Positions 42,461 to 50,965 of a stretch of DNA of 64,000 bases are shown one piece after another; within the stretch, counting starts at the first letter, position 1; each line of letters begins with the position of its first letter. The stretch lies in NCBI GenBank assembly GCA_028283855.1, contig JAPWJX010000005.1, positions 1 to 64,000 of the forward strand. The letters are read 5' to 3'. The notes beneath the pieces are model-generated. The model was not told the DNA's origin, ran no database searches, and saw only the letters and a list, made by a program, of their open reading frames with translations. The DNA is from Verrucomicrobium sp. (lineage in GTDB: Bacteria; Verrucomicrobiota; Verrucomicrobiia; Methylacidiphilales; GAS474). A program made the translations under genes and the position numbers.

Positions 42461-43906
42461 TTAGCCGCGGAACGTGGCGGCCATGCGGCGGCGGGAAAGA
42501 ATGAAGAGGGCCAGGCCGCCGATGAAGAGGGCGTAGGTGGAAGGCTCCGGCACCGCGCTGAAGGAAAGGGTGTAGCTATTGCCCACCTTGGCGACGCTGG
42601 CGGAATAGCTGTTGGTGTCGTAGCCGGTGATGGAGGCGAAGGTGAAGCCGGTGGTGGTGACGTTGTCGAAGACGTTGTAGGTATTCGAATAGCTGAAACC
42701 GGTGCCGAGGCTTAGGGAAAGGGAGACGTTACCGGAGCCGGTCAGCCAATCCCCGGCGGTGCTGAAGGAGACCTCGCTGGAGGAGGTGCCGAGGGTCAGG
42801 GAGAGGGTGGAGCCGCTGCCGAAAGCCAGCTTGCTGCCGGAGGATAGGTTGAAGGTGAGGGTGCCGGCGGTGTCGCCGGGAGCCAGGGTCCCGTTGATGG
42901 TGACGTTGTTTCCGGCGGTGGGGGCGATGATGCCGGTGCCCGCCAGGGTGGCGCCGTTGGAGACGGTGACCGCGCCTGTGCCGGTGCCGCTGCCGGTCGC
43001 GTTGTTCACCACGAGCTTGCCCTGCTGGACGATGGTGCCGCCGCTGTAGGTGCTGGCGGCGGAAAGCTTCTGCGTGCCGGTGCCGCTCTTGATAACGGAG
43101 AGGACGGAGTTGGTGTAGGCGGTGTTGCTGTTGACTGTGGGCTGGTAGTCGATCAGCTGGGCGCTGGTGGCGTAGGTGTTCGCGCCGGTGGTGTTGATGT
43201 TCAGGGTAACGTTGTGGGCGCCGTGGCTGGCGGCGGTGGCGTTATCCTGGCTGCCGTAGATGCGGGTGGTGCCGGAGGAGCCGTCCGCCGTGCTGAGGCC
43301 AGCGACGGTGGCGGTGATGGCGGTGGCGTTGGTGTTGGCGTCCAGGTAGACGTTCTTCGAGTTGCTGCCGTCGAAGTTTAGGGCGCCCAGGCTATAGCTG
43401 TTGGTGACGTTGATGGAGAGGACGCTGTTGGCGGAGCTGCCGGTCAGGGTGATGCTGTTCGTGCCGGCTTGGCTGAGGTTGCCGATGCCGGTGTAGGTGC
43501 TGGCGACGCCGCCGATGTCGAGGTTGCCGCCGTTGATCACGACGTCGTGGAGGGTGAGGGAGAGGCCGTTGCCGCGGAAGATGAGCGAGGCGCTATTGCT
43601 AACCGTCAGGGTGCCCAGGACGTTGTAGGTTCCCGCCGTGCCGCCATAGAAAAGGGTGTTCACCTGGGAGGCCGTGGCCTGGGTGATGTTGTTGATGGAG
43701 TGGGCGGCGGTGGAGAGTGTGATAGAGGCGTTGGCGGTGCTGAAGCCGGTGATGTTGTCGGTCGCTCCGGGCACCACCCCGTCGCTCCAGCTGGTCGTGG
43801 CGTCATAGGAAGTGTTGTTCGTGCCGATGTAGCCGTAGTCGGCGGCCTGGGCGGCGGAGGCAAGAAGGGCAAGGAACCCCGCCAATAGGAAGGAAGAACG
43901 TTTCAT
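42461..43906 (-). CDS. PEP-CTERM surface protein with autotransporter-type beta-strand repeats (copy 1)
   Basis: This 481-residue secreted protein has a signal peptide (MKRSSFLLAGFLALLASAAQA), a Thr/Ser/Asn/Gly-rich beta-helix-like body, one clear autotransporter-associated repeat (GTGTQKLSAASTYSGGT followed by VQQGKLVVNN), and a C-terminal PEP-CTERM signal: VPEPSTYALF, hydrophobic helix, then SRRRMAA. PEP-CTERM proteins are processed by an exosortase, which is not in this window. The last 220 residues are nearly identical to those of the adjacent copy, while the N-terminal halves differ. It lies between that copy and a GH32 gene. Confidence 0.9.
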   Translation of the reverse strand: MKRSSFLLAGFLALLASAAQAADYGYIGTNNTSYDATTSWSDGVVPGATDNITGFSTANASITLSTAAHSINNITQATASQVNTLFYGGTAGTYNVLGTLTVSNSASLIFRGNGLSLTLHDVVINGGNLDIGGVASTYTGIGNLSQAGTNSITLTGSSANSVLSINVTNSYSLGALNFDGSNSKNVYLDANTNATAITATVAGLSTADGSSGTTRIYGSQDNATAASHGAHNVTLNINTTGANTYATSAQLIDYQPTVNSNTAYTNSVLSVIKSGTGTQKLSAASTYSGGTIVQQGKLVVNNATGSGTGTGAVTVSNGATLAGTGIIAPTAGNNVTINGTLAPGDTAGTLTFNLSSGSKLAFGSGSTLSLTLGTSSSEVSFSTAGDWLTGSGNVSLSLSLGTGFSYSNTYNVFDNVTTTGFTFASITGYDTNSYSASVAKVGNSYTLSFSAVPEPSTYALFIGGLALFILSRRRMAATFRG

Positions 43907-43909
43907 GGG

Positions 43910-45388
43910 TTAATCCTGGAAGGTCGCGGCCATGCGGCGGCGGGAGAGGACGAAGAGGGCTAAACCGCCGATGAGAAAGGCGTAGGTGGACGGCTCCGGC
44001 ACGGCGCTGAAGGAAAGGGTGTAGGCGGTGCCGCTTTGGGTGACGTTGGCGGTGTAGCTGCTGGTGTCGTACCCGGTGATGGAGGCGAAGGTGAAGCCGG
44101 TGGTGGTGACGCCGGTGAAGATATTATAGGTGTTCGAGTAGCTGAAGCCGGTGCCCAGGCTCAGGGAGAGGGAGACGTTGCCGGAGCCGGTGAGCCAGTC
44201 GCCCGCCGAAGAGAACGCCACGGAGCTGGAAGCGGTGTCGAGGGTCAGGGAGAGGGTGGAGCCGCTGCCGAAGGCCAGTTTGCTGCCGGAGGATAGGTTG
44301 AAGGTGAGGGTGCCGGTGGTGTCGCCGGGAGCGAGGGTGCCGTTGATGGTGACGTTGTTCCCGGCGGTGGGGGCGATGATGCCGGTTCCGGCCAGGGTGG
44401 CGCCGTTGGAGACGGTGACGGCGCCCGTGCCGGTGCCGCTGCCGGTCGTGTTGTTTACGACGAGTCTGCCCTGCTGGACGGTGGTGCCGCCGCTGTAAGT
44501 GCTGGCGCCGGAGAATTTCTGCGTGCCGGTGCCGGTCTTGGTGACGGAGAGAACGGAGTTGGTGTAGGCGTTGGTCATGGCGCCGGCGGAACCCGTGACA
44601 TAATCAGCCATGACGGCGGTGGTGGCATAATCAGCGGTGTTGCTGATGTTCAGGGTGACGTAGTGAGCGCCATGGAGCGCCGATCCGCTCGTGCTCAAGT
44701 CTTGGGCGCCGTAGATTTGGATCGAACCGCTCGAGCCGCTCAACCCGCCGACGGTGGCGATGATGGGGGCGCTGCTGCTGGTTTGTCCAATGGCATTGGC
44801 ATCGAGATAGACGTATTTGGTGTTGGTCCAGCTGCCGAAATCGAGGGTGCCGACGTTGTAGTTGGCGGCAGAATTGAACAGAAGGTTGCTGGCGAGGGCG
44901 GAGCCGCTGGAGGCAAAAATGATGGATGAATTATGGGATTGGGAGACGGTGGCAACGGGAGTGTAGCCGCTGGCCCCCGCGCCGAAGAAAAGCCCCGCGC
45001 CGGTGGAAATATAGGCATTGCCGCTCAGATTAACGGTCAGGTATTGGCCGCGGAAAGAGAGCGTGCCAAGTTGGTCGTAGATTGAGCCCAGAATATTGTA
45101 CGTGATGGGCGTCGCCGCGACGTAATTGAGTTGGAGGGTCTGGCTGTTCGTGATGTTGTTGATGGAGTAATCGCTGTTCCCCAGATTGATGACGGTGTTG
45201 GTGCTGACGGTGAAATTATCACCGGCGCCGGGAGGAACGGTTGCCGGGCTGCCGCCGACGGTCCAGTTGGTGGCGGTGTCGTAGGACGTATTGGACGGCC
45301 CGGACCACGTGTAATCGCTCGCGTGAAGGGGGGCGCTTGTCAAAATGACGATCCCCAGCGCTAGGAAAACATGAAATAACGCTTTCAC
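43910..45388 (-). CDS. PEP-CTERM surface protein with autotransporter-type beta-strand repeats (copy 2)
   Basis: This 492-residue tandem paralogue of the preceding entry has a signal peptide (about 1-23), a beta-helix-like Asn/Ser/Thr-rich body, the same repeat (GTGTQKFSGASTYSGGT) and the PEP-CTERM anchor VPEPSTYAFL with SRRRMAATF at the end. The start is a GTG at 45386-45388 with a GGGGAG stretch very close to it, so spacing is unusual and the start is uncertain. It lies 3 nt before copy 1 on the same strand. Upstream (45389-45464) is an AT-rich stretch that probably holds the promoter, though I cannot define boxes. Confidence 0.88.
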   Translation of the reverse strand: MKALFHVFLALGIVILTSAPLHASDYTWSGPSNTSYDTATNWTVGGSPATVPPGAGDNFTVSTNTVINLGNSDYSINNITNSQTLQLNYVAATPITYNILGSIYDQLGTLSFRGQYLTVNLSGNAYISTGAGLFFGAGASGYTPVATVSQSHNSSIIFASSGSALASNLLFNSAANYNVGTLDFGSWTNTKYVYLDANAIGQTSSSAPIIATVGGLSGSSGSIQIYGAQDLSTSGSALHGAHYVTLNISNTADYATTAVMADYVTGSAGAMTNAYTNSVLSVTKTGTGTQKFSGASTYSGGTTVQQGRLVVNNTTGSGTGTGAVTVSNGATLAGTGIIAPTAGNNVTINGTLAPGDTTGTLTFNLSSGSKLAFGSGSTLSLTLDTASSSVAFSSAGDWLTGSGNVSLSLSLGTGFSYSNTYNIFTGVTTTGFTFASITGYDTSSYTANVTQSGTAYTLSFSAVPEPSTYAFLIGGLALFVLSRRRMAATFQD

Positions 45389-45464
45389 CTCCCCAGGGTG
45401 AACCTGAAATAACAGCTTGTCGACGCAAATATTCGCTTAAATTGCAAAATTTTAAACCGATCTC

Positions 45465-47603
45465 TTATGGTTGGGGCCAAATCGAGGCCAGGGACCAGGC
45501 CTTTGCTTCACGGACATTAATTTTATGATCTGCCTGCAGGCTTAGGCCGATTTGGGAGGGATCGATGAGGTAGGGCGCGGCCAGGAGGGTCCGGCCTGCC
45601 GCGCCGAAAATTTCGATGGAGGCCCGATCGACCAAGACGCGCAGGCTAAGCGGCTGTCCCGCCGGGTAGGGGGCTGTGCGGCCGAAGGCGGATAGGGTGT
45701 GGGCGGCGGCATCATAGGTGATCGGCTGGCCGTGGACGGTCAGGACGATTTTCTTGGCCTCGCCGGGGTCGAGGGTCAGCTCCAGGTCGAGGAGTTCCGC
45801 CGTGAAACCTTCCAGGAAATTGGAGCCGGGCGCGGCTCCGCCCGCGGCCCATACATGCGTGGGCCCGCGCAGGAGTTCCAATTCGGGGACGGGCTGGATG
45901 CGGACCTCCGGGCCGGAGGGGCCGCGAGCCAAGGTGATCTCCCGGGGGACGGTCATTTGCTGGGTGAAGGGCATGTCTGGGAACTTGCCGCCCTGGAGAT
46001 AGCCCAGCTGGACGTGGCGGCCGGAGAAGTTGCTGAAGGTTTGCTGAGCGTAGACGCCTTCCCACGGGGTGCTCCACACGGGTCCTTCGGGGATGAAGGC
46101 TTTCCCATCGAACTGGCCTACGTAGTAATTGCCGTTGGCGCAAAAGACCCAGCGGGTTTCCTGCGGGTCGCCGTCGACGGGGAGCTGGAAGAGGTCGGGG
46201 TTCTCGATGACGCCGGGCAGGGAGATGTCGGAAAGGCGGGTCCACTCGGTCAGATTGGGGGAGCGCAGCAGGGTGTAGACGCCCGGCTTGAGGAAGAGGG
46301 CCATGATCCAGCTCTTGCTCGGCTCGTGCCAGATGACCTTTGGGTCGCGGTTGCCGCCGTAGACGTTCGGCACCACGGGGTTCTTTGGGTGTTTGATCCA
46401 GGTCTTCCCGTTGTCCGGGGAGTAGCACATTGACTGGGAGGTGAGCTGGCCGTAGGAGGCGGGATTCATCCCGCTGGCGGAGGTGTAGAAGCAGGCGATG
46501 ACTTTGTCCGGGCCGGTGGCCAGGCCCGCCGTGTCGTTCACGTCGGCCACGGCGCTGCCGGAATAGACGGTGCCGTAGCGGTCCGTGTAGACGGCGTCCG
46601 GCAGCTCCGTCCAATGGAGGAGATCCTTGCTCACCGCGTGGCCCCAGCTGCGGATGGCCGTCCGCTTCAGCCCGTAGGAGAAGTGCTCGCAAAAGATGTG
46701 GAACTCCCCGTTGGCGTAGACCAGGCCCACGGGATCGAGCTGCCGCCCCCGGCGGGAGGTGTAGTGGAACTGAGGCCGGTATTTCTCCCGGTAAAGGCCG
46801 GGTTCCGGCCAGGCGTCGACCTGCTCGACGGCCGCCAACCCGTCGCCACGGGGCGGCTGCCAGTCCCGCTCCAGCCGCAGCGTCTGCCCGCGGAAAGGGG
46901 CGACGTTTTCGTAGACCCAGAAATCGGGCTTTGCGCCGTCGGCCAGTTCCACTTCGAATTCCCGCAGCAGCTCCCCCTCCCGCGAGAGCCGCATCAGGGT
47001 GTGGCGTGCGCCGTTCTTCACCGGGATGCGGAGCCAGTCGTGTTCCACGCGAAGGTCGCGGGAGGCCCGCATGCGGGTGAAGTCGGCATCGCTCTGCACG
47101 ATCTGGTCCAGGAGGATGGCGTTGTTCGTGGAGGCGTCGAAGAGTTCCAGCGTCGCCTCTTTCCCGTCCCAGGCGGAGACGTCCCACGCGTGCCAGTCCA
47201 GCCGCTGCATCTTCCCCGTGGCGTCATTGGGGCCGGTGGCGGTGAGGACGGTCTGGCCGTCGACTTTCAGCCGGAGGCCGAGGCGCTCGACGTCCTTGCC
47301 CCCGCCGATGAGGAAGTTGAGGTAATGCCGCTCGATGCGGAAGGGGGCGGAGCGGAGCGTGCCGGTCCCCTCGTTCCCCTTTACGAAGGAGTCGGCGAAG
47401 CCCCGGCCCAGCCAGCCGCTGGGCGGCCCTTGGCCGCGCAGTTCCGCCCGGGTGGGCCCGGTGCCGAAGGCGTCTCCCTCCACCGTCCACCCGTCGTAAT
47501 GATCCCCCTCAAAGTCCGCGACGACGACATCCGGCCGCTCGATGGCAAAGGCGTGGGCCACCCAAAGAAAACTGAAAAAAAGGAGCGTTCGCATCTTGAG
47601 CAT
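45465..47603 (-). CDS. GH32-family protein with N-terminal beta-sandwich domain and variant NDPNG motif
   Basis: This 712-residue secreted protein (signal about 4-21) has an N-terminal domain with GRGFADSFVKGNEGTG and GGGKDVERLGL, a layout seen in some large bacterial levanases, then a GH32 propeller. The nucleophile region, normally NDPNG, reads LDPVG here; Asp290 is kept but both Asn are lost. The RDP motif (419-421) and acid/base Glu467 (ENPD for ECPD) are kept. It is thus probably active with altered subsite -1 contacts, or adapted to a different substrate. ATG 47601-47603 is used; a second ATG three codons later is possible. A TTCGCC-17-TATAAC promoter candidate lies upstream in the divergent gap. 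Confidence 0.88.
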   Translation of the reverse strand: MLKMRTLLFFSFLWVAHAFAIERPDVVVADFEGDHYDGWTVEGDAFGTGPTRAELRGQGPPSGWLGRGFADSFVKGNEGTGTLRSAPFRIERHYLNFLIGGGKDVERLGLRLKVDGQTVLTATGPNDATGKMQRLDWHAWDVSAWDGKEATLELFDASTNNAILLDQIVQSDADFTRMRASRDLRVEHDWLRIPVKNGARHTLMRLSREGELLREFEVELADGAKPDFWVYENVAPFRGQTLRLERDWQPPRGDGLAAVEQVDAWPEPGLYREKYRPQFHYTSRRGRQLDPVGLVYANGEFHIFCEHFSYGLKRTAIRSWGHAVSKDLLHWTELPDAVYTDRYGTVYSGSAVADVNDTAGLATGPDKVIACFYTSASGMNPASYGQLTSQSMCYSPDNGKTWIKHPKNPVVPNVYGGNRDPKVIWHEPSKSWIMALFLKPGVYTLLRSPNLTEWTRLSDISLPGVIENPDLFQLPVDGDPQETRWVFCANGNYYVGQFDGKAFIPEGPVWSTPWEGVYAQQTFSNFSGRHVQLGYLQGGKFPDMPFTQQMTVPREITLARGPSGPEVRIQPVPELELLRGPTHVWAAGGAAPGSNFLEGFTAELLDLELTLDPGEAKKIVLTVHGQPITYDAAAHTLSAFGRTAPYPAGQPLSLRVLVDRASIEIFGAAGRTLLAAPYLIDPSQIGLSLQADHKINVREAKAWSLASIWPQP

Positions 47604-47700
47604 TAATTATTGTAAATACTGCGTTATGGGCGTTATATCATCTTCGCTTTTCTCGGCGAATTGTTTTCCACCCTAAAAAAATCAAACGGAAGGGGCATCT
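47604..47700. promoter_or_regulatory. AT-rich divergent control region between the GH32 and barrel-protein genes
   Basis: This 97-nt gap is far more AT-rich than its surroundings. On the minus strand it has a -35-like TTCGCC and a -10-like TATAAC 17 bp apart, followed by a tandem TAACGC repeat, directed at the GH32 gene. On the plus strand a strong ribosome site GGAAGGGG precedes the ATG at 47701. The repeat could be an operator; that is inference. Confidence 0.4.
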
Positions 47701-49317
47701 ATGCGGACGGAACGGACTTTGGCGCTTGTCTTGGGGATTTTCCTGGCGGCGGGGGCGGCGTGGGCGGAAAAGCCGCCGTTCCGCACCATGCTGAGCAGCG
47801 ACACCACTAATATTCCGAACTGTCCCAGCCCGTTCCGTCCCCAAAAAGGAGGCCCGATCACCGACGCGGACATCCGCGCTTCCGTGACCGAGACGGCGGG
47901 GCAGGGGATCGACGTCCATATGCTTCAGCCCGGACTGGGCTGGGTGCCGTGGTGGCCCAGCCAGTTTTTGCCGATGAAGGATCACGTCGCCTGGCTGGAG
48001 TCACAGGGCCGCAAGCCCGACGCCTTCGAGAAATATGTGCTGGGCGGCGGGGACATGGTGCGGGTCTTCATCGACCAGTGCCGTGCCAGCGGGGAGGCGC
48101 CCTTCATTTCGATCCGGATGAATGACCTGCACCATGTAGGACGGGGCATTCGTTCCAAGGCGGAAGGGGAGGCGGACAAGGTGAAGGCCATGAAGGAGTT
48201 CGCCTTTTTTGCCGACCACCCGGAATTCCGCATCGGTCCCGGTGTCCCCGGCAACAAGGCTCTGCCTTACGCCCTGGACTGGGGCCGCCCCGAGGTGCGC
48301 GATTATAAATACCGCCTCCTGGAGGAGCTGTGCCGGAACTACGACTTCGACGGGCTCGAGCTCGATTTCATGCGGGCGGCGATCCTCTTCCACCCCGCCC
48401 GGACCACTTCCGCCGAACGGCGGCAGATCCTCACCGGCTTCGTGAAAAAGGTCCGCCAGCTCCTGGATGAGACGGCCAAGCCGGGAGTGCATCGCTGGCT
48501 CTGCGTCCGCATCCCCGCCTATCCGGAGACTTACGACGGAATGGGCATCGACCTGGCCGACTTGGCCGCCGCCGGCGTCGACATGGTCAACGCCAGCAGT
48601 TCCTATTTCACCGACATGCAGATCCCCGTGGCCAAGCTGCGCAAGGAACTGCCGGAGTCGGCGGCTCTCTACGAGGAGATCCACTTCGCCACGGGCCAAG
48701 GGCTTAAGACCCCCACGGAGACCCTTTTCCGCCGTTCCAGCCGGGAGGAATTGGAGACCGCGGCGCACCTGGCCTACGCGCGCGGGGCCGACGGCGTCAG
48801 CGCGTTCAACTTCCAGTATTACCGGGGCACCTACGGAAAGACCGACGTGGGCGGGGAATCCGCGGAACCGCCCTATTCCGTCTTCAAGCTGCTGCGGGAT
48901 CCCGCGGCCCTCTCCAAGCTGCCGCAGGATTATTTCTGGGGCTGGATCTACAGCACGCCCTACCGGAAGGACCTGCCTTTGGACAAGCCGCTCCAGGCGG
49001 GCAAGCCGCAGGAGCTGACGCTCGACATGGCGCCGCCGGAGGGCGGCTGGCAGCAGGAAGGGCGGCTCCGCGTCCAGGCCACCGCCGACCTGAAGGGGGC
49101 CAAGCTGCAGGCCTACCTCAACAACGTCCCGTTGGAGCCTTTCGCCGACGTCTCCTCCCCGCATCCGGAATATCCCGTGGCCGTGGGCAAGCCGGAGGAC
49201 TACCGCGCCTGGAAGGTCCCGGCGGCGCTCCCGAAGGAGGGGCCCAACGTCCTGCGCCTCCTCCTGGAAAGCGGGGAGCCGGTGAAGCTCTATTACCTCG
49301 ACGTTTGGCTGCCCTGA
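47701..49317 (+). CDS. Secreted TIM-barrel-like protein, putative glycosidase-like (tandem copy 1)
   Basis: This 538-residue precursor has a signal peptide (about 1-22) and a probable (beta/alpha)-barrel: TAGQGIDVHMLQPGLGWVPWWP, RMNDLHH, YDFDGLELDFMR (214-225), then MVNASSSYF and FNFQYYRGTYGKTD near the barrel end. A C-terminal beta-rich region (about 430-538) follows. Strand-end acidic pairs such as ELDFMR recall barrel glycoside hydrolases, but I do not recognise a catalytic family, so activity is only inferred. The neighbouring copy is very similar. Its place next to GH32 genes suggests a carbohydrate role. Confidence 0.8.
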   Translation: MRTERTLALVLGIFLAAGAAWAEKPPFRTMLSSDTTNIPNCPSPFRPQKGGPITDADIRASVTETAGQGIDVHMLQPGLGWVPWWPSQFLPMKDHVAWLESQGRKPDAFEKYVLGGGDMVRVFIDQCRASGEAPFISIRMNDLHHVGRGIRSKAEGEADKVKAMKEFAFFADHPEFRIGPGVPGNKALPYALDWGRPEVRDYKYRLLEELCRNYDFDGLELDFMRAAILFHPARTTSAERRQILTGFVKKVRQLLDETAKPGVHRWLCVRIPAYPETYDGMGIDLADLAAAGVDMVNASSSYFTDMQIPVAKLRKELPESAALYEEIHFATGQGLKTPTETLFRRSSREELETAAHLAYARGADGVSAFNFQYYRGTYGKTDVGGESAEPPYSVFKLLRDPAALSKLPQDYFWGWIYSTPYRKDLPLDKPLQAGKPQELTLDMAPPEGGWQQEGRLRVQATADLKGAKLQAYLNNVPLEPFADVSSPHPEYPVAVGKPEDYRAWKVPAALPKEGPNVLRLLLESGEPVKLYYLDVWLP

Positions 49318-49326
49318 CCCGGTTTC

Positions 49327-50937
49327 ATGAAAAGAAAGGCCTTATTCCTCGGCGCGGCGTTCCTTTGCGGCGCGCTTTGCGCCACGGCGGCGGAGAAAGC
49401 GCCGTTCCGCGTCATCTTCAGCAACGACACGACGAATCTCTTGAGCTGTCCCAGCCCGTTCCGGCCCGACCGGCACAAGCCGATCACCGACGACGACATC
49501 CGCGCGTCCGTGATCGAGACGGCGGGGCAGGGGATCGACGTCCACATGCTCCAGCCCGGCCTGGGCTGGGTGCCGTGGTGGCCCAGTCAGTTCCTGCCTA
49601 TGGCGAGGTACGTCGCCTGGAAAAAGGCGCGGGGGGAAAAGCCCGACGCCTACGAGAATTACGTCCTGAACGGCGGGGACATGGTGCGGGTCTTCATTGA
49701 CCAGTGCCGGGCCAGCGGGGAGACGCCCTTCCTCTCCATCCGCATGAATGACGTCCACCACATCTACCGGGGCAGGGGCGTTCAGGGTGACGCGGCGGCT
49801 CAGGAAAAGGCGATGGAGGAATTCCCCCTCTTCGCCGACCATCCCGAATACCGGATCGGCCCGGAGATGAAGGGCTCCATGCGCTACGCCTTCGACTGGA
49901 GCCACCCGGAGGTGCGGGAATACAAATACCGGCTCCTGGAGGAGTTGTGCCGGAACTACGACTTCGAGGGGCTGGAGCTCGACTTCATGCGCGCGCCCTA
50001 CCTCTTCAATCCCGTCCGCTCCTCCTTGGCGCAGCGGCGGCAGATCGTCACCGAGTTCGTCGGCCGGGTCCGCCGCCTATTGGACGAGACGGCCAAGCCC
50101 GGCGCGCACCGCTGGCTCTGCGTCCGCGTCCCGGGCTATCCGCAGAGCTATGACGAGATCGGCGTCGATCTGCCCGCGCTGGCGGAGGCGGGCGCCGATA
50201 TGATCAACGCCAGCGGCTACTATTTTACCGACATGCAGATGGACCTCCCGGCCATTCGCAAGGCGTTGCCGGACTCCGTCGCCCTCTACAGCGAGGTCCA
50301 CTTTGCCACCGCCATCGCGGCCAAGCCGCCCACGGGCGATGCCCTCAACCGCCACGCCTCCCGGGAGGAATTGGAAACGGCGGCGCACCTGGCCTATGTC
50401 CAGGGGGCGGACGGGATCAGCGTCTTTAACTTTCAATACTACCGGGGCACCTATGGAAAGACCGACGTGGGCGGGGAGGGGGCGGAGCCGCCCTATTCCG
50501 TTTTCAAGGTGCTGCGGGATCCGGCCGCCCTGGCCAGGCTGCCGCAGGACTATTTCTGGGGCTGCCGCTATTTCTCCCCGGACCGGAAGCCGGAACCCTT
50601 CCACACCCTGTTCCATTCCGGGGAGGTGAAGGAACAATCGCTCATCCTGGCCCCGCCGGAGGGCGGATGGCAGCAGGACGGCAGGCTCCGCATCCAGGCC
50701 AAGGCCAGCCTGGGGAAGACCCTATGGCGGGCCACCCTCAACGGGGTCTCCCTGGAGCCGGACGCCGATGTTTCCGCCCCGCATGCGGAATACCCCGTGG
50801 CCATCGGCAAGCCGGAAGACTACCGCGCCTGGAAAGTCCCTCTTTCCGCGGTGAAAGAGGGGGTGAACCGTCTTCGCCTTGGCTTTTCAGGGGAAGGGGA
50901 GGCCGATTTGGAGTACTTGCAATTATGGTTGCCTTAG
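49327..50937 (+). CDS. Secreted TIM-barrel-like protein, putative glycosidase-like (tandem copy 2)
   Basis: This 536-residue paralogue of the preceding gene, 9 nt downstream, has its own signal peptide (about 1-22). The same landmarks occur: TAGQGIDVHMLQPGLG, YDFEGLELDFMR, MINASGYYFTD, FNFQYYRGTYGKTDVGG and the C-terminal APPEGGWQQDGRLRI region. Differences cluster at loops (for example residues about 145-185 and the tail), which suggests different substrates after duplication. Strong conservation of the acidic ELDFMR strand and the WVPWWPSQFLPM loop marks likely active-site regions. It ends 28 nt before the M55 peptidase gene. Confidence 0.8.
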   Translation: MKRKALFLGAAFLCGALCATAAEKAPFRVIFSNDTTNLLSCPSPFRPDRHKPITDDDIRASVIETAGQGIDVHMLQPGLGWVPWWPSQFLPMARYVAWKKARGEKPDAYENYVLNGGDMVRVFIDQCRASGETPFLSIRMNDVHHIYRGRGVQGDAAAQEKAMEEFPLFADHPEYRIGPEMKGSMRYAFDWSHPEVREYKYRLLEELCRNYDFEGLELDFMRAPYLFNPVRSSLAQRRQIVTEFVGRVRRLLDETAKPGAHRWLCVRVPGYPQSYDEIGVDLPALAEAGADMINASGYYFTDMQMDLPAIRKALPDSVALYSEVHFATAIAAKPPTGDALNRHASREELETAAHLAYVQGADGISVFNFQYYRGTYGKTDVGGEGAEPPYSVFKVLRDPAALARLPQDYFWGCRYFSPDRKPEPFHTLFHSGEVKEQSLILAPPEGGWQQDGRLRIQAKASLGKTLWRATLNGVSLEPDADVSAPHAEYPVAIGKPEDYRAWKVPLSAVKEGVNRLRLGFSGEGEADLEYLQLWLP

Positions 50938-50965
50938 CCTTTCAAACATAACATTGTTATATCAG

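Noticed and set aside
42461-45388. CRISPR or simple-repeat array suggested by repeated GGTG/GTTG strings
   Set aside because: The repetition comes from Gly/Thr/Ser/Asn-rich coding sequence in two paralogous genes; there are no equal-length repeats with unique spacers.
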